A stretch of DNA of 64,000 bases, taken from Pochonia chlamydosporia 170. Taxonomy: Eukaryota > Ascomycota > Sordariomycetes > Hypocreales > Clavicipitaceae. The DNA is taken from assembly GCF_001653235.2 (NCBI RefSeq), contig NC_035793.1, positions 5,208,001-5,272,000 on the forward strand, written 5' to 3'. Within the stretch, counting starts at the first letter, position 1, and every line of letters begins with the position of its first letter. This document shows positions 53,701 to 64,000 of this stretch, one piece after another. The notes under the pieces are model-generated. The model worked only from the letters and a program-made list of their open reading frames with translations. It had not been told where the DNA came from and searched no databases. Made by a program: the position numbers and the translations under genes.

Positions 53701-54947
53701 CGGCTGGCTCGGGAGTGCGTCCATTGAGCATGGTTTGGCAACTCTTTGGACTAAACCCTCAGTATGACATTCCAACAACTAATGTCGGCTGGGTTTGGTA
53801 CGAGACCGTCGTAGCTCTGTACCCATATACGGGCTGGCCACTGGACCAATTCTACGAAAACTTGGAAAAGCTACTTGACAAGGCCATCGTCCGTGTGGTT
53901 ACGAAAAGCGAGAGTGTGGCCCAGATCAAACAAAATCGCGTCGCCGAGATGATCAAATATTGCAAGCTCCGAAACATACAGCTCGATCATTCTCGAACCA
54001 TCATCACAATCTTGATGCGAATGCTGACAACCGACAACGCTGACATCGCAGCCGCCTCTGCGCGTCTTTTAGGAAAGCTGCCACCCGAATTGGAAAGGCA
54101 GACTGAAGGTTACACGAGAATGATGGAGTACCTTGGGCATCTCGCCCACGGGGGCCAGCGTCGCGCCAACGACGATCTCGTGGCTGCCAACATCTACACG
54201 AGACGGTCGGCTGCATTTGCGGCGCTCAAGGCCAATGTGGCGGACGCGTGTCAGGACAACGACTGGGTCGAGATGAAGCAGTCCTGCCAAGCATTGCTGA
54301 ACAAGCATGCCGAAACTGCTGCCCTCTGGCACATAAAGCCCGCATCACTGAAGATGCAAAATATGAAGCTGTACAAGGAGCTCTTGAACGCAGACTTTGG
54401 GGAAGAGGTTGATGAAGAGACAAAATCGAAGAACCGCGATTTGACGCGACAGGTTCTCGGTGACGCAGAAAAATGGCGTGTGCCTTGGCAAGTTGGCAAG
54501 GAAGGTCAGTTTGGTGACAAGATTGAGCCTCTACATGAAGAATTTGTACAGGAAATTTTGACGGGCACCAAGCCGGAGTCCATTGCAGTCACCGAATCTC
54601 AGGAAACTCAAATCACAGGGACAAAGGTCACAAACCAACAGGAAATGGCTAATGTGTCTCATCGGTTTTCGGAATTTGCGTCCTCAATGCAGGCAAGCTT
54701 TATTGCCACAATGGAAAAGAGTCTATCCCCTGAGGATGTCTGTGGCATAGTCAAGATTCCTGTTACAACAATGCGGGTTTTTGTGAAGGCGCTTAACCCC
54801 GATTTCGCATGGGAGGACTTGGGAGAGAACTTCAAACTGGTCATGTATGGTTTATTGAAAGATCGGTCAAATCGCGCAGAGAGCCGCCCTTCGAAGAAGT
54901 TATTGAACCTGGGCTGGAGAAAGGGCAGCTTACAGATTGAAGGATGA
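50755..54947 (+). CDS. Large protein of unknown function (1293 aa)
   Basis: Five exons: 50755-51010, 51084-51439, 51498-51732, 51802-53104, 53216-54947; introns 73, 58, 69 and 111 bp, all GT-AG; 1293 aa. I do not recognise it. It starts MERVRKTFFDPLATTKAQIR. The N-terminal ~330 residues look like a compact beta-rich region (KIPLVSGEITILAVSE, HPALLVANHVDKVLYIIPV). ~350-640 is mixed alpha/beta. ~640-760 is strongly helical and charged (KDLEEDISAAVPQLQ-like, LRKATKNMQKALEPAISSLA), probably coiled coil. The C-terminal third is helical with Trp/Tyr-rich spots (NVGWVWYETVVALYPYTGWP). No signal peptide or membrane span, and no ATP/GTP or catalytic motif, was seen. An in-frame ATG at 50590 exists but adds unconserved-looking sequence. 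Splice phases agree throughout, so it is a real gene. Confidence 0.8.
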
Positions 54948-57900
54948 TGATGCTTTGGTCGCTACAGTTGAGAGGGTTAGACAGGTCTGGAAGGATGTGA
55001 TTTAGCGTTGAGTGTCTTCAGTAATATTCTTTTGTAAACTGATTGACGCTAACTGCCCTCTACCCTGCCCGTGACTTTATATTCCAGGCTTCTACTTTGT
55101 ACCGGGAATTGTCTTATAGATCACGCTTCCGTTTCCAACTTTCCCGAGCAGGCTGGTGGCCAGTTGGAGCAGGCTTGAGTGATGCACAACAACTTCAAAA
55201 CGACGGTACCAACGTCTAACAGACCCGTCCTGGACAATTTATGTACCCTGTTCATGGGAAAGAGCAGAATGCCACCTCATTCTCATGTGTAGAAGGGAGC
55301 CGTGCAAGAAACAGGAAACAGGAAACGGGCCATTTTGACACAACGATGACTCTCACGCGAGGCAAAAATACCTGATTAGGTGCTCAAGCTGCTCAGGTCA
55401 AAGTGAACATCCAATGAAGACGACTGCTCCGGGCCTTCTTTTCGTCATAGAGCACCTCTTTCCACGAGAAGTCACCAGCTTGGAACATCAGAACCCGACT
55501 TATCGAGGCTAACTCTGTGACCATAAGTGGTGGCCTGATTCTGGACCCATCTCCGCCGGGGGGCATTTAGATAACAAATATGAAGCGAAAGAGCCACCCC
55601 AGGAAAAATCGGACAAAAGTAATTAGATCAAAAGCGAAGAAAGCTCCTAGAGCCTCGCATGGTGACACTTGACGTAACGTTACCGGGAGTGTAATCACAG
55701 AGATTGTAAAGCCAAATTGGGAGACAGTTGGTTATCAACCTTCCCAAGTGAGCAAGTGGCGCCAAGCATGCGGGCGTGGCGCCGTTGATAGTCTGGGATT
55801 CTGGGGTCTTATCCAGGAACACATGCATGCCCTGTGATACTGGTAATATAATAAGCTGTATGATGCATAGATGGACTGCCACGCGCAACTGTCAGGGCGA
55901 GTTGGGAGTGCCGCAACCGGATCTGTTATGAGACACCATGGAGCCGAGCCGGCCCTGCAATGTGGGGGAAACTTGGGGCAGCTTTGGGATAAGTTTTCCG
56001 ATCAAGGGGGCACGAACGTCCACGCGGTCAGTGGTTACGGTAGCATCGTGCTATGGAAACAGACCTCGTCGGTTGGTGAAGGTGGTTGAATGTTTCCCAA
56101 ATGGTGGTATGGGAGGAGACTGGAGGAAGCTCGGGGCGCGTGATGACGATGACTGGCTTGGATGCGTGGCCAACGAGGTCTTTGCTTCAACAAGATTTGT
56201 TTCGTTTTAGCCAGGGCACGCGTGGGGAACAACAAGTGTCCAACAGCCTGACTAGGCAATCGATGTTTAGTGTTCGCCCAAGATATTGGGAGGCGTGCGT
56301 GAACGTCCCAAGATACTCAATCACCAAGCTTCGGCGTCTCCTTGCTGGCCATGTCACTGCTTCGAATGGAGTATAAACTTACTCTGTACCCCTCAGCATG
56401 ATGTACAGACCATGCTTCCGGAACGTTCCTCAATTTATCAGCGGCAAAGGTGCGGTAATCTCGGCAGTACGGAAATTACGTATGGGGTTGCCCGACTCGA
56501 GTTATGAGGCGGGGTGGAAGCCATTCGGCCATGTTGGTGATAAGTCTCATTGCCCAAGTGCATTGCTGTTATCCCTCCTGTATCTACTCAAGCAAGTTAT
56601 TAGTCCTCGCAACCCAATGTTGAGTCTTCCCTCTAGCTTCGTTGTCCCTAAGCAGGCGCTTCTGCTTGGCTACCTAGATTTGGCGATGCAAGCCACCATG
56701 CAGAATAAGGCACACCTGTAGAACGAAACCCCTGACATTTGTGTCAAGCGGCAAGCTATGCTCTATCTGGCAGCCTTCCACAGTTGTGTAAGTGCATGTG
56801 TTGCATGTGTTTGCTATGGTCATGTTACACGCGGTCGGCTTTTGGAGTTCTGAGTTCTGTGAAATGTTGTCGAGTGGGCCACGATAAACATCCAGAAGGG
56901 TGGTTTGTTAGTTTTTGATAGCATCCGTGCATGCTTCTTTCCTGAAGACCCGTGTAAAATGGCCAGCTAGTTTGCAAATGGCACATTTATCCCACGTTGT
57001 AACAAGCCCATGCGCGGTGCTTTGTCCAGGAACTGCAATGACAAGGAATGAGATGGCATTTGGCTTAGAAAGGGTATGTTGTTTTTTATATTATTATTAT
57101 ATTTCTGTCAGATTTTCTTTCTCTGGGTATTGACCATGCAAAAACACATAGGAGCCCTCAGATCTAGGAGTAGTTTGGTTCCGAAGCTGGTTAGTTGCTT
57201 GCTCCTTAAGCCGCCGCCCAGGATGTTGATCCATGTTGAAACACGTAGTAACTCTCAGGACGAACTCCTTAAGTGACTTTCCCACAGAATCGATGTAATT
57301 TGCATACCTTGACAATTACACTCTTGGAGACCAAAATGGAGAGAGACCCTGGCCGTTTCGCCAGGGCCGCGCGTGGTTGGCAGCGTTGCAACACAATGGG
57401 CATCAGGTTTCCTCTTCTCGTCAACAACCAACATTCAGTCAATATAGCTAGTTGTGAAGCGGAGCCCTGTTACCCTAGTGGAACACCATTCGAGACCTAA
57501 CCTGACCAAGGGCGAATATATGAGAGATGGAAAATGGACTATGGACCTTCTCCACGGTTTCCGTGGTTGTTGGTTCGTACATGCATCATGATTTCGCTGA
57601 GAAGATCCGCACGGGTTTTTTTTTAGGAAACCCTGTTCGACCACATGGCGCACAGGATCCTACAGTAACTCTTGCCTGGTTTCACATCAGCTCAAAGGTT
57701 CTCGGTACTGATACGGCGCAGTGAATAGAAGAGCTTTTAGCAGCTGAGACGCGCACGTATTCTCGCTGACTGACCAGAGAGTTCAACCCACGCCTGGCAC
57801 ATTCCAGCTTTGGGTCCGGGCGGGCGGTAATGTGACCAGATGCGCTGGGCAAATGATAATTTGATTGCCGCCAAGATCTCTCCTCTGTCTGATCCACTGT

Positions 57901-58421
57901 CGATTGTTGAGATAGATCGTGCGGCCCCCATCCCATTGCTAGTCTTGAGACTTGAGTGGCTGACTTGCCCCTGACCAAGGTCTCGCACACCACCCAAAGC
58001 CTAGTGTCGGCGGACAAGCGTCGCGTGAACGCCAAGGTAACTTGCCAATCTAACATTCCGGTCAATTTGATCCCTCAAATCTAGAACATGGTAACCTCAA
58101 ATCCACAATCCATCAGATGGCGTCTAACACCGCCCTTCTCCCAGTATCATGGGTCGACACTTTCACTCTAACCGGGGCACGCCCGGCGCCATCTTGCTTG
58201 GGGGAGAGGTGGTAACATTGCCAAAAAGGACTGCGAACTTCCCTCACGAGTGATTGTCACACGGGTATGTGGCCGGATCGGCATCCTCATGTCCGGGTCC
58301 AACGTCACATACACCATGTCAGGAACATCGTGAAGCGGGCGAGTGGCTTCCCATTGAATTATGCCTCCATATACCTCCCTCACCAGCCCGGCCCTGGTAT
58401 TCTGCATTTGGAACCAGAATA
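54948..58421. other. Gene-free 3.5-kb spacer
   Basis: 3' UTR of the 1293-aa gene, then no supported coding region on either strand; the longest frames (about 100-130 codons) show no domain. No MITE-like copy was found here. The last part is the promoter of the chitinase gene. Confidence 0.5.
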
Positions 58422-58427
58422 TATAAA
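58422..58427 (+). promoter_or_regulatory. TATA box of the chitinase gene
   Basis: TATAAA in AATATATAAATC, about 130 bp upstream of the ATG at 58556, followed by a CT-rich leader (CCTTTCCTCTTTCTTTTC). Confidence 0.5.
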
Positions 58428-58555
58428 TCATCCATTCCGACCTGCTGGTGTAAATAGGTTTCTATCACAGCCTCAACAAGCCGATCCTTTCCTCTTTCTT
58501 TTCATTCTGAGCCCGAGTGGTCTTGGACTCCTTCAATAGCTCCTTATACTTCAAC

Positions 58556-59953
58556 ATGGCTCCATTCGTCCTTGCTGCGGCATCTGTCGCCAGCATGCTG
58601 GCCATGCTTCCGACCGCCATGGCCGGTTTCAACCCGGGCTCGGGAAAGAATGTGGCCGTTTATTGGGGTGAGCATTTTAGACTGGTGATTATATCAAGGA
58701 CACTCTTGCTGACCGCTACATAGGCCAGAACTCTTACAATCAAGGCAGCGGCCCGCTAGCCCAACAGCGGCTGAGTTATTACTGCTCCAGTAAGACAAAT
58801 CTGCTCGTGTTTTGATGATGAGCGATCCATGCTAACTTACCGTGAATAGACACTAATGTTGACGTAAGGCACTATGAATCGGACTGAGGAATAATGCTAA
58901 CGACCCTAGATTATCCCCGTTGCATTTATGAATGGCATCACTCCTCCCATTACCAACTTTGCCAACGCAGGCGACAACTGCACCGCTTTCCCCGATAACG
59001 GCAACCTCCTCAACTGCCCCCAGATTGAGTAAGGCTTCAAATTACTGATGTTGTAACCGCCAAACGCTGACACTGAAGAAAACAGGGCCGATATCAAGGC
59101 TTGTCAGACAACGTACGGAAAGACAATCATTTTGTCCCTCGGCGGCGCTACCTATGGACAGGGTGGTTGGAGCAGCGCAAGTGCCGCGCAAGCAGCTGCC
59201 CAGAATGTCTGGGATATGTTTGGCCCGGTGCCCTCTGGAAAGACAGTTGACCGACCTTTCGGATCAGCCGTTGTTGATGGTTTTGACTTTGACTTTGAGG
59301 CTGCTGCCAACAATTTGCCCGCCTTTGGACAGAAACTTCGCAGCCTTATGGATGCTGCTGGTGGCAAGAAGTTTTATCTTACTGCTGCGCCGCAATGCGT
59401 TTTTCCTGACGCCGCCGTCGGTGCTGCTCTAAATGCCGTATCGTTCGACTTTGTCATGATTCAGTTTTACAATAACTGGTGCGGTGTCTCCAACTTCCAA
59501 GAGGGCTCAACATCTCAAAATGCCTTCAACTTTGATGTGTGGGATAACTGGGCCAAGAACACCAGTCCCAACAAGAATGTCAAACTTCTCATTGGTGTTC
59601 CTGCTGCTCCTGGTGCCGGCGGAGGTTATACGAGCGGCTCAAAGCTCAAGGCCGCTATCAACTGGTCCCAGAAGTACAGCAGCTTCGGCGGTGCAATGAT
59701 GTGGGATATGTCTCAACTCTACTCCAACAGCGGTTTCCTGAACGAAATTATCTCGGACCTATCTAGTGGCCCTACCACCACTATTCCTCCTGGTGGTACT
59801 ACAACCACCACCTCACCTTCTACTCCTCCCCCTACAGGAACTCTTGTTCCTCAGTGGGGTCAGTGTGGTGGTCAGGGATATACCGGCCCTACCCAGTGCC
59901 AGCCTCCCTACAAATGCACCTACGGCGGGCAGTGGTGGTCTTCTTGCCAGTAA
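58556..59953 (+). CDS. GH18 class III chitinase with C-terminal CBM1
   Basis: Five exons: 58556-58667, 58724-58789, 58850-58863, 58910-59028, 59086-59953; 392 aa; introns 56, 60, 46 and 57 bp. Exon 3 is only 14 nt. Signal peptide 1-23 (ends MAGFNPG). GH18 catalytic motif DGFDFDFE with Asp168, Asp171, Asp173 and the acid Glu175; substrate strand KTIILSLGGATYGQGG and the MIQFYNNWCG strand are intact. A Thr/Pro linker (~325-355) leads to a CBM1 (WGQCGGQGYTGPTQC...WWSSCQ) with its cysteines and aromatic face. It hydrolyses chitin outside the cell. Subgroup B chitinases with CBM1 are typical of mycoparasites and insect pathogens, although a CBM1 also binds cellulose. The TATA box and leader indicate inducible expression. 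Confidence 0.95.
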
Positions 59954-60512
59954 CTGTATGTGGCAATTGTCAATTGCTGGCCTTGCTGCAAGTTGACAAG
60001 GACCACGGAGCATGTTGTTGGGGCCGAGGTGTGAGTTCGACAGCGCCTCGCAGAACGGTGACTCCCAGCTACTTTCTTTGTATATATCTTGGGTATTGTA
60101 TATATCATGCCATATTGTACATAGTTTCACAGACAGGTATATAGCTGAATAACCAGAATTGAACCAGCGCGAGTATCAGTTAGTCGAACGTCAGCAAAGC
60201 ATCTCTTCTTTTCGCGATTGATGCAGCCTAAGGCTGCTTACAGTGAATAGTGTAGTAATATGGTAGGTTCTAATCATTGAGCTTTGGGAGTACAAGAAAG
60301 AGGGACGAAAGATAAGAGAAGTAAATTAACGTCAAAGCTCTGCATGGGACACGACCAATTATAGATTGACTTTGGATGGGACCAGGCAACATCAAACAGG
60401 GGTACATGAAGCCTCTTCTTGCTCCTTGCCTCTTTACCTTCTTACGCGGCACTTGCGTTGCAAAACTTCCTCCATTTTGCAAGGCCTAGCATGGGGATGC
60501 GCCCTAAACACC
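59954..60512. other. Spacer between chitinase and GT90 gene
   Basis: Chitinase 3' UTR with TATATATCTTGGGTATTG-like AT stretches; no gene seen. Confidence 0.5.
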
Positions 60513-62396
60513 ATGTTGAAAGCATTTCATGCGTCCACTCTTTTCCTGTTTAGACGATTGTCGCCACGATCTGTTCTTTTTATTAGCATTCTATGCCTGG
60601 GATTCTGGTTTTTATTTCCTTCCCTCACCAGCCCAGAAACAACGAAATGGCCACAGCACCGACCGGACCCGAAACCGAAAATCCACATTACGCCTGCTAA
60701 AGGACATCCCATTGACGACTTAATTCGAGATGCTAATGTCCATTTCCAGAATTTGCTGGCAAAACGGTCCTTTACTCTTGAAGAGTCTGCTGCCCGCTAT
60801 CGAGAGCGTCGAGGTCGGCATCCACCCCCCGGTTTTGACAAGTGGTTTGCGCAAGCACTAAAGGATGATGCTGTTGTTGTGGAAGACTTTTTCGACAGGA
60901 TACATCATGACATCAACCCATTTTGGGCCATGAGCCCGAGCGAAATGCGAGTACGAGCAAATACACAACCACAACTCATCCGGGTCCGAAGCGGTCGAGT
61001 CAAATTTGAGACTGATGATCCGGATCGTCAACCGTGGATTCAACTATGGACCAAATTAGTCAAGGAGATGATGCCTCACCTTCCCGACCTAGACATGGTC
61101 GTGAATGTCATGGATGAGCCCCGTGTGCTTGTTCCATGGGATCAGATGAACATATACGTGAACACAGAGCGAGCCAACAGGCAGCTTATAGAGCCACGAA
61201 ACGCCATTAGTCTTTACACCGGTTTAAAGGACTTAGATGCATTGCAAGAGAAACACTCCCACGGTCCAGGATGGATTACGGATGATGCATCTAACTACTG
61301 GGACCACTTGCGAAAAGCGTGCTCGCCTGGTGATCCGAGCCGAAATATTTCGGGTTTGGGCTCATTCTACGGCCCAGTTGAATATCCCCAGGAGGAATTA
61401 CCATACATGTTTCAGGGCTTCGTCCGGAACTTTACTCAAGCGCAAAACCCCTGCCTGCAACCGCATTTAAGGGGAATGCATGGCGCCTTTGTCGAGAGTA
61501 TAAGCATGTCCACCACTCACAGCTTGTTTCCCATCTTTGGGGGTTCGAAGCTGCCCCAGAATAATGAGCTGCTAATTCCAGGGGCAATGTATCTCTCTGA
61601 GCGCGAGTTCTATAACGGGGGCAACGGTCATGGCCCAAAATGGGCTAACAAGAAGAACATGTTAATTTGGCGCGGCACAGCATCTGGCGGTCGAAACAAA
61701 GAAGACAACTGGCGACATTTCCACAGGCATAGATGGGTCCAAATGATGAATGCGACGGTAGTCACCGCTATGGAACGAGACAATTTAACTGAGTGGCAAA
61801 CGTTCAGTCTTCCTCCTAGTGAACGGTACCCCGTCAGCGCCCAGATAGAGGATAGACTCGGCGAGTGGCTCTCAACTTTTTCGGACGTGAGCTTTGTGCA
61901 CTTGGAGTGCTATCCATCTGTAGAGGATCTTGTCGGTATATGGCCGTTTCGCCACAAAGAAAGTAGGAAAACGTGCTCATACACGTCGCCATTTATGGCT
62001 GTTCACCCGAGCGTACCAATGAAGACGCAGTACCAGTATAAATTTTTGCCTGACGTGGATGGGAACTCGTTCAGCGGGCGATGGAGAGCGTTTCTACAGT
62101 CGACCAGTCTGCCGTTAAAGTCAACTATATACGCAGAGTGGCATGATGATAGATTTGCACCATGGGTACATTTTGTGCCTTTTGACAACACCTATCAGGA
62201 CATTTATGCTGTTCTAGAATACTTTCTAAGCCACGATCGCGAGGCAGAATCTATTGCTACTGAAGGAAAGGCCTGGGCAGAGAAGGTGTTTCGCAGGGCA
62301 GACATGAAGCTCTACGTGTGGCGGCTGTTATTAGAGTATGCGAGAGTGCTAGACGATAAAAGAGATAACTTGGCGTTTGTTGGGGATCTGATATAG
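60513..62396 (+). CDS. GT90 (CAP10-domain) glycosyltransferase, type II membrane protein
   Basis: Single exon, 627 aa from the ATG at 60513. A short basic cytosolic end, then a membrane anchor (~20-37, VLFISILCLGFWFLFPSL), a stem, and the CAP10/GT90 domain in the C-terminal half. Recognised text: RYRERRGRHPPPGFDKWF (family N-terminal signature), MLIWRGTASGGRNKEDNW, HRHRWVQMMN, YKFLPDVDGNSFSGRWRAFL, SLPLKSTIYAEWHDDRFAPW and HFVPFDNTYQDIYAVLEYF. Members include Cryptococcus Cap10-related xylosyltransferases; ascomycete homologues probably xylosylate or glucosylate Golgi glycans (inference). The start choice places the anchor at the N-terminus; upstream in-frame codons have no ATG context. Confidence 0.9.
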   Translation: MLKAFHASTLFLFRRLSPRSVLFISILCLGFWFLFPSLTSPETTKWPQHRPDPKPKIHITPAKGHPIDDLIRDANVHFQNLLAKRSFTLEESAARYRERRGRHPPPGFDKWFAQALKDDAVVVEDFFDRIHHDINPFWAMSPSEMRVRANTQPQLIRVRSGRVKFETDDPDRQPWIQLWTKLVKEMMPHLPDLDMVVNVMDEPRVLVPWDQMNIYVNTERANRQLIEPRNAISLYTGLKDLDALQEKHSHGPGWITDDASNYWDHLRKACSPGDPSRNISGLGSFYGPVEYPQEELPYMFQGFVRNFTQAQNPCLQPHLRGMHGAFVESISMSTTHSLFPIFGGSKLPQNNELLIPGAMYLSEREFYNGGNGHGPKWANKKNMLIWRGTASGGRNKEDNWRHFHRHRWVQMMNATVVTAMERDNLTEWQTFSLPPSERYPVSAQIEDRLGEWLSTFSDVSFVHLECYPSVEDLVGIWPFRHKESRKTCSYTSPFMAVHPSVPMKTQYQYKFLPDVDGNSFSGRWRAFLQSTSLPLKSTIYAEWHDDRFAPWVHFVPFDNTYQDIYAVLEYFLSHDREAESIATEGKAWAEKVFRRADMKLYVWRLLLEYARVLDDKRDNLAFVGDLI

Positions 62397-62542
62397 TAGG
62401 CATTGCGCCAGCCTCATTAAGGTATATAAATTGTTCTTATATTCATGTTTCCGTGCATGGGTTAACGTAGCTCTAGCAATCCAGCAGTCGGGTTGATAGG
62501 TCCAAGGCAAGCGCCTCGCTTTCGAACTACATTGGATTCAAC

Positions 62543-63361
62543 ATGTATCAACTGAATGCCGCTGAGAAGAATGCGATTGCAGATCTTTTAAATTCCAAGA
62601 GGTACTGTAGCTCCTGACGCGAAGCCAGAGAATGCGGTGTTCTGGACAGAAGGTTGGAGATGCTACGCAAGCTACAATACTGTCATGGCTGTCATCGATA
62701 CCATGCCAATGCACTGTTCCTATCTCAGCCCAAACAAAGCAACAACTCTTCGTCGCAATGTATCGGACGACTCGGACACATTACAATCTGCAACCACCGT
62801 TCATGCCGGCCTACGACGCGGTAGGACGTCTACGAAAGCGTACGGAAACGTCGCGATGTTGGCCACAATAGATATGCAATTGCATGTATGAACCTGGCAC
62901 ATCAACCTGACTGGAGGTACAACGATGAGTCCTACCTAGATTCTGTATCAGCATTCCCACGGCTTGTTGCAGCAAATACTGCTCTTCGCGGCTCGGTATG
63001 TACCTTAAGCTATGAATGGGAGCTCCCGCTCCTTGAAATTGAGGACCAGTCTTTAGGCACGGTTCAACAAGTGGTGTCGAAAGTGGTAAAGGGGGGTGCT
63101 CTCAGCAATCACAGGATGTATCCTCACATCTCTGTTGAGAAAGAATACAGGATTTTATTCAGTCCGGCATTTGTACTTGTTTTAGAGAATCTACATGTCG
63201 AGAACAGTTCGAAGCTTGCACCTGTGGATGCCGATGGCAAGATTACCTTGAATGTCGGATTCGTGGTGCCAGTTATACATGGATCATGTCCTTGGACTGT
63301 ATTATGCTTTCATTCCGGTACGCATGGCATGTCCGGAGACCAACTAGTCCGGGACGGCTAG
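62543..63361 (+). CDS. Uncharacterised fungal protein with CxxC...H / CIGR...CNH zinc-type motif
   Basis: Proposed exons 62543-62601, 62650-62820 and 62872-63361 (introns of 48 and 51 bp). Joined text: YQLNAAEKNAIADLLNSK, then LRKLQYCHGCHRYHANALF, QCIGRLGHITICNH, and a third exon with SYEWELPLLEIEDQSLGTVQ and RMYPHISVEKEYRILF. This order (LN-AEK-LL, C-x2-C-x3-H-x-LF, CIGR-G-x-x-x-IC-x-H, strand, PHIS) is seen in fungal F-box-associated-type proteins of unknown role; I know the pattern but not a function. The second intron has no clear branch site. The 3' part (63286-63591, another frame ending EALFASHERSFRNW) may be an extra exon. Without splicing the locus looks broken into four frames, so a pseudogene is possible. 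Confidence 0.45.
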
Positions 63362-63591
63362 GTCTGATTGATAAAGAGTGTAAAGACAAGCTGTTTACGG
63401 AGGAAAATCACAAGATTCTTTGGTGCAGTACACGGACCTGTCGGACGAATACTAGGGGAAGATGGGAAGCACTTGTTAAGGAGGATTTGGAAAGGGATTT
63501 TATGAATGCCCCTGATGGTGATGCGAATGATTACTCTGACTACCTTGAGGCGCTCTTTGCGTCTCACGAGCGCTCCTTTCGGAATTGGTAA

Positions 63592-64000
63592 AACATGAGG
63601 ATGCGTGAATAAGAACTCAGAACTAGGATAGTTGGAGATATAACAGAGGAGCAATCATTCGAAAATGCCGTAGACAAGGCGAGTGAGTGGCGTTTCGTGA
63701 GACCAAGTGCTCCTTGAAGGCTCATCTCCAGCGCCCGGAAATCATATATCAGTCAGCAAATGCAACCGGTTACATGGACAAGCGCATCTGACCCCTTGCC
63801 TTGGACCTAATTCAGTCCTATTAGACAAATTGGTGATGTAGTTGGGAGGAAGGAGGTGTAGTGCGTCTAGATGAGCGTTCTGTTACAACCACAATACTGG
63901 CATTAATCGTGTTGCTGTTGCGTTCGGACACATCCCACACTGGGCTCGGCGGGTCCAAGATGTCCTGAGACGAGAGTCAAGTTGCCACTCAGACCGCTTG
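63592..64000. other. Right-end spacer
   Basis: No gene or repeat seen to the window edge. Confidence 0.4.

Noticed and set aside
1..64000. Secondary-metabolite backbone synthase (PKS, NRPS, terpene synthase), CRISPR array, rRNA, complete tRNA or prophage
   Set aside because: None of their hallmark motifs were seen; the sequence is eukaryotic and intron-containing.

Overview
This window looks like nuclear DNA of a filamentous ascomycete. Genes are split by short introns (mostly 46-110 bp, GT-AG, with CTAAC-like branch sites), spacers are long, transcripts have CT-rich leaders, and the proteins are typical Sordariomycete families (HsbA surface protein, Rho3, Cwc25, Crh glycosidase, FTA2-like protein, class III chitinase with CBM1). 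Protein style and the small transposon relics suggest Hypocreales, possibly an insect- or nematode-associated lineage. The family cannot be fixed from sequence alone.

Layout. 1.7-14.8 kb is mostly housekeeping: a GPI-type HsbA surface protein, a small membrane protein (minus strand), the Golgi GDP-mannose transporter, mitochondrial ribosomal protein uS14m, splicing factor Cwc25, the GTPase Rho3, and a small coiled-coil protein broken by a 10-bp duplication. 17.1 kb holds a membrane-anchored Crh-type cell-wall transglycosylase. 19.5-28.8 kb is an accessory block: a tiny gene, a VOC/glyoxalase-like protein, two GNAT acetyltransferases, a SAM methyltransferase, a phytanoyl-CoA-type dioxygenase and a Zn2Cys6 regulator. 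It resembles a tailoring cluster without a backbone synthase. 29.7-32.2 kb is a cellulose-synthase-like (mixed-linkage glucan synthase-like) GT2 gene with one frameshift. 32.2-40.75 kb is gene-poor and holds several miniature transposons and simple repeats. 40.75-49.9 kb carries a membrane-anchored GH12 protein, a GT8 glycosyltransferase, an FTA2-like protein and, divergent from it, an acetolactate synthase (ILV2-type) gene with unusual residues at two classical inhibitor-contact positions. 50.8-54.9 kb is a 1293-aa protein I do not recognise. 58.6-63.6 kb has a GH18 chitinase with CBM1, a GT90 glycosyltransferase and a zinc-motif fungal protein of unknown role.

Themes. Seven genes act on cell-wall or extracellular glycans or supply their sugars (GMT, Crh/GH16, GT2, GH12, GT8, GH18, GT90). 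A family of ~110-150 bp TA-flanked elements with CAGT-type inverted ends occurs nine times, always outside exons. Three genes (14.2, 19.5 and 30.3 kb) carry small indels that break otherwise convincing frames. They may be real lesions or assembly errors, and raw reads would decide. The ILV2-type gene and the accessory block are the best leads for undescribed biology.

Gene models were spliced by eye from donor/acceptor sites and reading-frame phase. All joined lengths given are multiples of three, except where a frameshift is stated or the 3' end is left open (62.5 kb gene).
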